From Thermoleophilia bacterium (GTDB taxonomy: Bacteria; Actinomycetota; Thermoleophilia; Gaiellales; SKUG01), in the NCBI GenBank assembly GCA_025964455.1, contig JAOPYU010000360.1, forward strand, positions 1 to 10,923: a DNA stretch of 10,923 nucleotides. Direction: 5' to 3'. A program made the translations under genes and the position numbers. Below, one piece after another: positions 1-9,800 of the stretch. Position 1 is the stretch's first letter. Every line of letters starts with the position of its first letter. The notes under the pieces were generated by a model. That model ran no database searches. It was not told where the DNA came from and saw only the letters and a list, made by a program, of their open reading frames with translations.

Positions 1-701
1 CCGAGGCTGTTGACCTTCTTGAGCACCGCGGTGTCGGCGCCGAAACGGCCGGTGATCCTCTCGAACGCGGTGATCGCCTCGTCAGCCCCGTGGACGGGTG
101 ACGTGTCGGCGAGCGCGAGGCCCGCCGCATGGAGCTTGTCGTAGGTGATGGCCTTGCTGCCGGCCCGCTCGATGAAGCTGCGGTCGGCGAGTGCCGTCGC
201 GCCCTCGACCGCCTGGATCATGCCGATCTTGCGGAGGTGGTGCTCCTTCAGGTTGCCGCCGCCGCGGAACAGGAAGAGCGCCTCCTTGCCCTGGCCCGCG
301 AGCACTCGTCCGCCCTCGCCTGTGCCGTCGGCGAGCCGCACGAAACCCCGGTCCTTGCCGACACGCAGGTCGGCGTAGCGCGTGGCGATGACGTCCTCAC
401 CGGGGATCAGGCCGCGCTTGGCCGCCTGCTCGATGATCGACTGCGTCGTGAGGGGCGGGGTGCGCCCGATCCCGACGAGCACCACGGTCGGGCGACCAGC
501 CCCACCGCCGCCGAAGTCGAGCGTGGGGTGCAGCACCTGTCCGAGCAGGTCGCCCAGCGAGCTGGCGCCGTGCTGCTCGATCGCCGCGAATCCCGGCAGC
601 ATCTCCTGCGCGGCACCCGCGATGGCTTCGGCAGCCGCGGGCCGCGGGCGCATGCGCACGGCGGCCTCTGCGATCTGCGACACGACAATCGGTCCCGGCA
701 T
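1..701 (-). CDS. RimK-like ATP-grasp ligase, N-terminal part (3' end off the window)
   Basis: I translated the minus strand by hand from the ATG at 701-699. The frame stays open for 233 codons to the window edge, so the gene is 3'-truncated. Residues 1-70 are an extension not present in E. coli RimK. Residues 72-114 look like the RimK pre-ATP-grasp fold: a hydrophobic strand (TVVLVGIG), then TTQSIIEQAAKRG, matching the 'YS-x-RL-x-EAA-x-RG' helix, then a strand ending in ADLRV. Residues 140-200 follow RimK closely: EALFLFRGGG (RimK 'DAVIPRIG'), LRKIGMIQAVEGATALADR (RimK 'GSYPLNESVAIARA') and SKAITYDKLHAAGLALADT, like the family pattern DK-x-L-x-AG-x-x-PxT. AVLKKV at 225-230 would hold the first ATP-binding lysine. 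The ATP- and Mg-binding second half is outside the window. Family members join an amino acid or peptide to a carboxylate via an acyl phosphate; the substrate here cannot be told. The ATP-grasp assignment is fairly secure, the subfamily is not. Confidence 0.72.
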   Translation of the reverse strand, partial: MPGPIVVSQIAEAAVRMRPRPAAAEAIAGAAQEMLPGFAAIEQHGASSLGDLLGQVLHPTLDFGGGGAGRPTVVLVGIGRTPPLTTQSIIEQAAKRGLIPGEDVIATRYADLRVGKDRGFVRLADGTGEGGRVLAGQGKEALFLFRGGGNLKEHHLRKIGMIQAVEGATALADRSFIERAGSKAITYDKLHAAGLALADTSPVHGADEAITAFERITGRFGADTAVLKKVNSL

Positions 702-708
702 CCTGAAG

Positions 709-716
709 TCCCCCTT
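709..716 (-). promoter_or_regulatory. Shine-Dalgarno sequence of the ATP-grasp gene
   Basis: On the minus strand the sequence AAGGGGGA ends seven bases before the ATG at 701-699. This is a strong purine-rich ribosome binding site at normal distance and decides the start. A nearby out-of-frame ATG at about 721 lacks such a site and opens only a shadow frame. Confidence 0.7.
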
Positions 717-755
717 CGCATCGTCGGCCCCCCGGCGTTCGATGCGTGTCCCTGT

Positions 756-782
756 CCGTGCGGCTCGTCAGGGCGCGCACGG
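756..782 (-). other. 7-bp GC-rich inverted repeat
   Basis: CCGTGCG at 756-762 is the exact reverse complement of CGCACGG at 776-782, with a 13-base loop. It lies between the giant gene and the ATP-grasp gene. It could be a second transcription-stopping hairpin or an operator-like site, but in DNA this rich in G and C a 7-bp match can occur by chance. Confidence 0.25.
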
Positions 783-817
783 TCTCGTCACCGGTGTGTC
801 GGGATCGGGGCCGCCGC

Positions 818-839
818 GGTTTCGCTCGGGCGCGAATCC
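818..839 (-). terminator. Possible hairpin terminator behind the giant gene
   Basis: TTCGC (821-825) and GCGAA (832-836) form a perfect 5-bp stem around a 6-base loop. Beyond a single T-T mismatch, GG (818-819) pairs with CC (838-839). The hairpin starts 16 bases after the TGA at 856-858 in the direction of transcription. There is no U-tract, so it is not a classic intrinsic terminator. Position is the main argument. Confidence 0.3.
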
Positions 840-855
840 GACGGCGCAGGGTGGT

Positions 856-3800
856 TCAGGACAGGTTGAAGGTCCAGGTCTGGTTCGAGGTGCGGCTGTT
901 GCCGGCAGCATCGCGCGCCTGGACGTACCAGGTGTGCGGGCCGGGGAGCAGCGCGGGATCCGCGAGCGAGATGTTGTCGATGCGCCACTTGGCGGTCTTC
1001 GGGTTGGTGATGCCCTGCTGGCTGCACTGCGTGGCGCGCGTCGTTGGCATGCCCGCGTAGCAGCCGTCCATGCCGATGCGGAAGCGCAGCTTGACGTTCT
1101 TGCCGGCGAAGGCCGCCATCCGCAGCTTGGTCTGGACCGTGCCACCCGAGCTGCCGGAGAACGCGTTCTGGTGCCACAGCGGCTGTGCGGTCGCGCTGCC
1201 GCCCCACATCACCACGTTGAATCCGCCATTGGCTTCCACGATCTCGTGCGTGCAGCGGATCGACGTGCCGTAGGTGCCCTTGGTGCCGTACACGCACGTC
1301 GGTGCCCAGGTGTCGTTGGCGAATCCGTCGTTGGCCGTGTCGACCTTGATCTCGATCGAGCCGCCGTCGTAGGCGTTCTGGCCGATCATGGAGAAGTCGT
1401 AGCGGTGCTCGAGGCGCACGTCGGCGCCGCCGGCAGGCACCGACATGTCGTACTCGGCCGAGGTCCATACGCGGTCACCGTCGTAGCCCGAGCCCACCGC
1501 GTAGTCCGGTGTGGCGGTCGGGTCGCCGACACCGAGGGCGCCGCCGGTCGACCAGCCGGCGTACGAGGCGAGGTTCCAGTCGGGCGTCGTCGTGGCGGCG
1601 TTGGTCGTCGTGGTGCCCTGCGAGCCGCGGCTGTAGCGCAGGCCGGTGACGCACGACGCGTCGGGTGTCGGATCGAAGTCGACGGTGCACAGCGGCGAGC
1701 CGGAACCGACGTTCGGCGTGTAGGAGGTGACGTTGCCCGCGGTGGTGCCCGAGAGCGCGCCGTCGATGTAGACGCGGTACTGGGTGACGCCCTTGAAGTC
1801 GTAGGCGGGCTGCCACGTCAGCGAGTTGCCCGCGACGAACGCGGCATTGTCGGCCGGGGAGAGCAGGTTGAAGGGGTCGGGCGCCGTGACGTCGGGCACC
1901 GGCGTCGCCGTGAAGCTGAAGCTGAACAGCGTGGAGTTGCCCACGGCGTCGTAGGCGCGGATCGACCAGGTGTGGGCGCCCGCGTAGATCGGGAAGGTGC
2001 CGCGCGTGGTCGCCGTCAGGCCGGTGCCGGACGGGGCGCCGTCGACGATCAGGTCGTAGTGGTCGACGCCCGAGCCTGCGTCGGAGCCGGCGCTCCAGGA
2101 GAACGTCATCATCTGCTCGGGCGCGCTGCCGGCGTTGGTCGGGAAGATCGCGGTCACGGCGGTCGGCCCGGTCGTGTCAATATTGAGCGTGCGAGGCGCG
2201 CCGGCGGAGGTGATGTTGCCCACGCTGTCATAGGCGCGCAGTGCCCACGAGTGCGCACCCTCGCTCAGCGGCGTCGGTACCGTCCAGCCCGTAGCGCCAC
2301 CGGTGAGGACCGCGCGGACGGTGCCGTCGACGGTGACCTCGATGCGGGCGGCGCAGCTCTCGTCGCCGGCGCTGAAGGTCAGGGTCGGCGTCGTGTCGGA
2401 CGTGTAGCCGTTGTCGACGGGCGCACCGAAGGCCATCGTCGGGCTGGCGGTGTCCACGCGCACCGACATCGGGGCCGGGGTCGAAGCGCGGGTGAGGCCG
2501 AAGTTGTCGCGCGCGACGACCTGCCACGTGTGGAGTCCGCCACTCAGCGGGGCTGCCAGCGTGTGGGAGGTGACGGCGGGACCGACGCTCGTGACGAGCG
2601 TGCCGTCGACGAGCACGTCGTAACCGGCGAGGCCGCTCGTGGCATCGCTCGATGCCTGCCAGGTCAGGGTCGGGGTGGCGGTCGTGAAGGTCGCGTCGGA
2701 TTCACACGTCGGAGGCACGCCGCCGTTGGTGATCGCCGGCAGGGCGGGCAGCGCCGCGGGTGCGTTCAGGTTGAAGGCGGTCGGCGGCAGGCTGTCATTG
2801 ACCACGAGCAGGGTCGGGGTGTCGGCGAAGTTGCCCGCGCGGTCGTAGGCGCGCACCCACATCGTGTAGTTGCCGTCCGGGAGCGTGCCGTAGTTGCGGC
2901 TCGTCGAGCCAGCGGACATGAGTGAGGAGGTCGGCGGGTTGACGCCGTCGTTGATCCAGAACTCCTGGTAGTTGATGCCGCTCGCGGTCGGCGCGGCGGG
3001 GTCGGTCGGGGCCGGCCACGTCACGGTCGTCGCGACGCGGGTCAGCGGGCCGGGGTTGACCGGGAGCGTGCGGTCGAGGTTGAACGACCACGTGCCGCTC
3101 GTCGCGGTGCCCGTGTAGGGGTCGTGCTGCTCGATGCGCCACGTGTGCACACCGTCGCCCGGATCGGCGATCGTGTGGATCGACGTCGGGTGCGTCTCGG
3201 AGCCCACGAGCACGCCATCGAGGTACACGTCGTAGTCGGTCGGCGCGGGGCCGCCGTCGCTCGGCCAGTTCCAGTCGAGCGCGGGCACGACGTTGGTGCG
3301 CGTGTTGTTGGTCGGCGAGACCAGCACCGGCGCAGGAATGGCGCCGTAGCCGGTGAAGCTGACCGCCATCGTGGACATCGTGTTGCCGACGCCGTCGATC
3401 GCGCGGACGTAGAGCGAGTGGATGCCATTGGTGACGCCGGGCACGGTCGCCGACGTGACGCCCGGTCCCACCGAGAGCTTGAGCGAACCGTCGACCCAGA
3501 TCTCGTAGGCGTTCGCCGCGGCGAGGCCGGAATCCGCGTCGGTCGCCGCCGTCCAGGAGGCGTTGACGAATCCGCGCACGGTCTGGCCGGCGGTCGGGGT
3601 GAGCACCGCGAAGGCCGTCGGCGGCGTGACGTCGGTGCCGAAGGTGCGCGTTGTCGAGCTCGTGCGGTTGCCGAGCGTGTCGATCGCCTCGACGCGCCAG
3701 GAGTGCATGCCGCTCGCCAGGGCGCCGGTGGGCGTCCAGGAGTTCTCGCTGCCGCTCGCCACCGCGATCGGCGTGACGAGGTCGTCCACGTAGACCTCGA

Positions 3801-6800
3801 CCCGGGCGACGCAGTTGCCGTCGGCGGCGCTCCACGAGAGCGTCGGGGTCGTGTCGATCGTCCACGCTGCGTTCGCCGGCGCGCCGAGCGTCGCGGTCGG
3901 GGCGGTGAGGTCGACGCGCACGTTGGTCGGGAATGCCGGGCCGGCGTTCGTGAAGTTGCCCTGGTTGTCGCGAGCCCGCACGCCGAGCGTGTGTGCGCCG
4001 TCGGCGAGGGCGGGCGGCGTCCACGTCGTGGCGGGTGCCAGGACGGTGCCGTCGACCGTGCCGATGCCGTCGACGTAGGTGTCGTAGCCGGACAGGCCGG
4101 ATTCACCGTCCGTGGAGGCGGTCCACGTGAAGGCGGGCGTCGCCGTCGAGTAGGTCGGGACGGTCGAGCAGGACGGTGCCGCGGCAGCCGTGGTGATCGC
4201 CGGGAGGGCCGGGTTCGCCGGGAACGTCAGGTTGAAGGCCGTCGGCGGGGTGATGTCGTTGATGACCTTGGCGGTGTCGCCGTCGGCCACGGCGGACTGG
4301 TTGCCGACGTTGTCGACTTCCACGATCCGGTACTGGTAGCAGTTCGGCTGCGTCACGCCGGTGTCGACGTACGGGCTCGTCGGCTGGCCGGTCGGAAGCG
4401 GGTACGTGCCCCAGGAGCCCCATCCGGTGCAGGTGTCGAGACCGAGGTTGTAGGTCGCGCTGCGCCGCTCGATGCGCCAGGTCGCGATGCCGGAGCCCGC
4501 ACCGTCGCCACCGTTGGTGAAGGCGAGGTCGACGCTGAAGTCCGTGTCGTAGCCGTTCTGCTGGTCGAGCGTGGAGCCGGTCGGGTTCGTGCCGTCGACG
4601 AGCACCGTGAATGGCACCGGGGTGGTCATGCCGGCGCCGTTGGCGACCTGCACGACGCTCGTGGCGGCGGACGGCGCGACGGCTCCGGCGCTCCACGCAT
4701 AGGTCGCGTTGAACCCTGCCGGGGTGGTCACGAAGGTCGAGCCCAGGCTCGGCCACGTGGCGGCGCCCGTGCCGGATTCGGGGTCGGTCGCGGTGACGGT
4801 GGCGGTGAAGTTGGCGGCGCCGCCCGGCGTCGGGTTCACCCACATCGTGGTCGGATTGGCGAGGTACTGGCGGTTCGGGTTGACGCCCTCGGCCAGGACG
4901 ATCGACGCCCCGGTCGGCGCGGTCTGGTCGACCATGATCGGCGTGCTCGTGGCGCTGTAGCCGACGTTGTCGACGCGGTCGGTCACGCGGACCCGGTAGC
5001 GGTAGCAGGTGGCGTGCACGAGACCGCTGTCCGCGTACGGGCCCGTGGCGTTGAGCGCGCCGGCCGGCGTCCAGCTGCCGCTCCAGGTGCAGGCACCCGC
5101 GGCGAGCGTGCCGGTCTGTCGCTCGAGCTGGCTGTCACGGATGCCGGAGCCCGAACCGTCGTTGCCGATCGTGAACGTCACCGACACGGTGGAGCCGGTC
5201 GTGAAGCCGCTCGCATGCGTCGCCGTCGCGCCGACCGGCGCTGCGGCATCGGCGATCACCGAGAACGGCAGGTCGAGCTGTCCGAGGCTGTTGGAGCGCA
5301 CGCGCGCGAACTTGCCGGCGGCAGGCGCCGTCGCGCCGGGCGTCCACGTGTAGGTGCGCGAGATGTTCGGGCCGGGCCCCGGGGACACGCCGTCGCCGGT
5401 GAAGCCTGCGGCGAGCAGCGGGAAGTTCACGTCGAGGATGCCGGATGCAGCCGTCGCCCCGGAGACATCGACGCTGAAGGTGCCGCCGTGGCCCGGGCTC
5501 GTGTTGACGAACAGCTGGTTGGGCGCCGCGAGGTGCTGGTACGTCGGGTTGGTGGCGGGCGTGATCGCGAGCGTCCCGACCGGCGGCACGAGGTCGACCT
5601 TGAGCTCGGAGGTGCCGTCGATGTCGTGCACGTTGCCGACGTTGTCGGTGACGCGCAGGCGGTAGCGGAAGCAGCCGGGATCGGTGACGGTGTCGGGCCG
5701 GGAGCCGACGAGCGTGCCGAGGCCGCTCGCGACCACCGTCGAGTACGCCGACCAGGCGTTGCAGGTCGTGCCGGCGAGCGTGCCGTTGGAGCGCAGCAGC
5801 TGCCACGAGGCGATGCCCGACCCGGCGCCGTCGTTGCCGGTGTCGAGGTTGACCGTCACCGACGTGCTTGAGACGAAGCCGTTGGTGTAGGTCACCGCGC
5901 CGGCCACGGGGATCGCCGAATCCGCCTGGATGTCGAAGGTCGTCGTGCCCGGGTTGTTGGCGACGTCGAAGGCGCGCGCGGTGAGCGTCGGCGGGTCGAC
6001 GAGGCCGGGCGTGGCGGTGTTGAAGGTGTAGGTCTGTGCGTAGCGCGTGGCGGGTCCGACGCCGACCGTCTGCGTGCCGACGGCGGCTCCGGGCGTCCAG
6101 CCGGTGCCGGCGCCGTCAAACTCCACCCGCGACACGCCGGACGGGTCGTTCGCGTTGATGAGCACGTCGAAGGAGTAGGAGCCAGCCGGGGCAGCCGGGT
6201 TGAACCACAGCAGCGGGTTGGATCCGATCGGGCCGGCCCAGTAGGTGTACGGGGTCGTCTCGGCGAACGAGTGGAAGCCGACGAACGGCGGGAAGTTGTC
6301 GAGGGTGATGCCGACGGACGTCGTCGTGGATGCGTTCGTCGCGCGGTCGTAGGACGTCGCGATGATGGTGTACGCGCCGTCGGGCAGCAGGCCCGTGGCC
6401 CAGGTGCAGTTGTAGCCCCAGGTCGGCGAGGAGCCGGTCAGCGTCGCCGGGTCGCAGATGAGCCCGCTGGAGCTGGAGGGGCCCGTCCAGGTCAGGCGCA
6501 CGTGGTCCACGCCCGAGTGAGCGTCCGTGGCGGTCCCGGTGATCGCGACGCTCGAGCCCTGGATGCTGCCGGCAGCCGGGGTCGTGATCGCCACGGTCGG
6601 CTTGACCAGGTCGACGCGGCGCGCCGTGGCCGGGGTGCTCGTGTTGACGTTGCCCACGTTGTCGGTGACGAGCAAGTGGTAGCGGTAGCACTGGCTGCCG
6701 AGCGCAGTGACGTCGTGGGAGTACGTGGCGGGCGCGATGCCGACGCCGGATGCGGCGCTCGCCCATGCGTTGGTGAACGTGCCGCACACGTCATTCGCGA

Positions 6801-9800
6801 GCGGCGCGACGTCGTACTCGAGCGACCAGGAGCCGAGCCCGGATTCGAGTGCGCCCTCGCTGCCGGCTGCGAGCGACACCGTGACGATCGGCGTGTTCTG
6901 CACGCCATTGACGACGCTGGCGCCCATGCCGGTCGGCGCCGTGCCGTCCAGGCGGATCTCGAACGGCGCGGGCGAGTTGTTGCCGGAACCGTCGAACGCA
7001 CGGGCCTGCTGGACCCCGGGTGCGGCGAGCGACGCCGGGTTGGTGAAGGTGTACGCCTTGGTGTAGCCGTTGAGCGCCGGCAGCGGCGAGGTGAACACGC
7101 CGTTGGTGGTGCCGGCCGGCGACCAGCCGGTGCCGAGCGGCGGGAATTCCACGCGGTTGACGCCGCTGCCCAGGTCGTAGGCCGTGACGCGCGCGTCGAG
7201 CTGGTACGTGCCGATCGGTGCGTTGGGGTTGACCCACGCGACGTTGCCGAGCGTATGCATCGACGGGCTGCCGTTGTCGGTGAAGCTGTGCCAGGCGTGC
7301 ACGGGCGCTGCGTTGTCGATCAGGAAGTTCCGCGTGGCGATCGTGGAGAGCCGACCGCTGCGGTCGCGGGCGCGGGCGCTCAGGGTGTAGGTGCCGTCGG
7401 GCAGCGAGCTCGTGTTCCAGGAGCAGGTCCACGTGAGCGCGGTCCAGGGTCCGCCGAACGACGTCACCGGCGGGCAGGCGGAGCCGCTCGCATCGGGCAG
7501 CGCATCCGCGTCCGGACCATCCGGGAGCAGGTAGGTGACCGTCACCTGGTCGATGCCGCTGCCGGTGTTGGCGTACTCCACGCCGCCGCCGGCCCAGACG
7601 TCATCCGTGGTGCCGCCGATGCTGAAGGTGCCGCCCTGCGACGAGCCGGCAGCCGGCGACGTGATCGCGACGTCCGGGTTGGAGAAGTCGAACTGCTTGA
7701 GGCCGTTCGCCGCGATCGTGTACGAGTTGCCGACATTGTCGGTCACGCGGACCTGGTCGCGCCAGCAGAACGAGTCGTTGTAGTCCTCGAGGTGGTCGTA
7801 GGGCAGGTCCTCGTTGATGTGGTGGTTGAGCGTCAGCGTGGTTCCGTTGACCGCGGTGCCGACCGACGAGTTGGTCACCCACGGATCCCACGCCTGGCAG
7901 ACGCCGTCGACGAGCGGCGCGTACTGCACGTCGATGGCGTAGGAGCCGACACCCGAATCGGTATCGGTGCCGAGCGGGATCGTCTGGGCCAGCTCGGTGG
8001 AGCTCTGCAGCCCGGAGAGGAGCGGCATCGAGCCACCCGACGGCGGTGCCGAATCAGGCTGGATGTTGAAGTCGAGGGCCGGGGAGCCCGTCGAGGCACC
8101 ACCATTGTCGTAGGCGGTCGCGTTGTTGGTCGCGGGATCGCCGATCGCGCCACCGCCGGTGAAGGTGTAGCCCCACGTCCAGGTGTTGGCCGGGCCGACG
8201 CTCGAATCGCTGCCGCCCGGGCCCCATGCGCCACCTGCGCCGAGCGACGGGAAGTCGACGCGGTTCATGCCGGCGCCGGGATCGGTTGCCGTGACGGTCG
8301 CGGTCGCGACGATGCTGGCCTCGAGGGGCGCTGCCGGGTTGTACCAGAGGGTCGAGGTCGATGCGGGCGAGAACAGGTACTGCGAGTTCTCGGTCCAGTT
8401 CGTCCACGACGCGGTCGGCGGGCCGAGGTCGATCGTGTTGCCGTTGGAGCAGGCCGAGGTGCCCGTCGTGTTGAGCGCGACGTCGAAGGAGCGGATGCAG
8501 ACGTAGTACGTGGCGCCGTTGGCGAGCGTCAGGCCCGAACGGGTGACGGAGGTCCCGGTCAGCGGGGCTGCGTCGGTCCACGTCACGAGCGCCGTGCTCG
8601 AGCAGGTCGCGCCCGAGGCGCTCACCGAGACGCAGTACTGGTAGCGCTGCAGGCCGGACGCGACGCCGACTCCGGGGGCCGGGTCGGCGACCGGGCTCCA
8701 GTTGGCACTGATCGTCGTGCCGCTGCTCTGGAAGGCGATGTCGGCCGCGACGCCGTCGTTGACGCCGGCGGAGAGCGGCGGCGCGATCGTGTCGACGCGC
8801 TGGCCATTGGAGCACGTCGAACCGACCGAGGGATTGCCGGCGATGTCGAAGGCTCGCACGCACGTGACGTAGAGCTGGCCCTCGACGAGCGTGAGCGCGG
8901 AGCTCGTCTCCGTCGTCGCGAGTGCGTTGGTCGCCCAATTCTTGACGATCGTGCCGCCGCACGAGGCGCCCGTCGAGATGCAGTACTCCCAGCGCGCGAT
9001 GCCGGAGCCGCCGGTGTCGCCGCCGCCGGTCCAGTTGGCCGAGAGGGCGGTGAGTGACTGCACCCACGTGATGTCCGCCGCGAGGCCATCGTTGACCCCG
9101 GTCGGGTTGACGGGGGCGGTGGCATCGACGGTCTGGCCGTTGGAGCAGAGCGGGGCGCCGACGTTGCCGGCCGTGTCGGTCGCGCGCACGCAGGAGTAGT
9201 AGACCTGGCCGTCGACGAGGGCGAGGGCGCCGCTCGTCTGGGTGAGCGCGAGGCCATTGCCGGTCCAGCCCTGGACGACGGTGCCGGCGCAGCCGGTGGC
9301 CGTCGACAGGCAGTACTCGTACGTGCCGATCCCGTTGCCGTCAGCCGCAGCGGTCCAGTTGCTCGAGAGCGAGGTCAGGCTCGTCGTCCAGGCCACGTCG
9401 CCGGGGCCGGCGCCATCGTTGGATGCGGAGCCGCCGGGCCACGTCGGGGCGACGCCGTCCACCTTCACGCCGTCGGAGCAGCGCGAACCGCCGGTCATGT
9501 TGCCGGCCACGTCCTGCGTGCGGATGCAGACGAAGTACGTCGCACCGTCGGCGAGGGTCAGTCCCGAACGCGTGAGCGCGGTGCCCGTCAGCGGGGCGCC
9601 ATCCGTCCACGGCACCAGGGCCGCGCCGGCGCACGTCGCGCCCGTGGAGCTCGTCGAGATGCAGTACTGGTACTTCTGCAGGCCCGATGCGAATCCGATG
9701 CCCGGCGCCGTGTCGGTGACCGCGGGCCACGTCGCGTTGATCGTCGTCAGGTTCGACTGCACGTCGACGTCGGCGGCCGGGCCGTCATCGACCGTGCCGG

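Larger units (their letters stand above)
702..855 (-). other. Intergenic gap between the giant protein gene and the ATP-grasp gene
   Basis: This 154-bp spacer separates the TGA of the giant gene from the ATG of the next gene on the same strand. It holds two inverted repeats (818-839 and 756-782) and the ribosome binding site. I see no convincing -35/-10 pair, but promoters in GC-rich actinobacteria are often degenerate, so a promoter for the ATP-grasp gene may still lie here. The gap is long enough for independent transcription. Confidence 0.6.

Noticed and set aside
129..869. Plus-strand open frame of 246 codons at the left end
   Set aside because: It lies antisense to the ATP-grasp gene, which has a clear ribosome binding site and family motifs. 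The plus-strand product has no recognisable features and crosses the intergenic gap.
788..4843. Other minus-strand frames inside the giant gene (for example 2795-4024, 3042-4106, 4103-4843)
   Set aside because: They are Arg- or Pro-rich out-of-frame readings of the repeat gene, with no own ribosome binding sites or motifs.
382..9057. Very long plus-strand open frames (382-2925, 3124-5871, 6271-9057; up to 928 codons)
   Set aside because: All lie in the plus-strand frame whose codons are exactly opposite the giant gene's codons. A stop there would need TTA, CTA or TCA codons in the giant gene, which a GC-rich genome avoids. Their products are low-complexity Arg/Gly/Ala/Val strings without motifs, while the minus-strand product is an orderly repeat protein.
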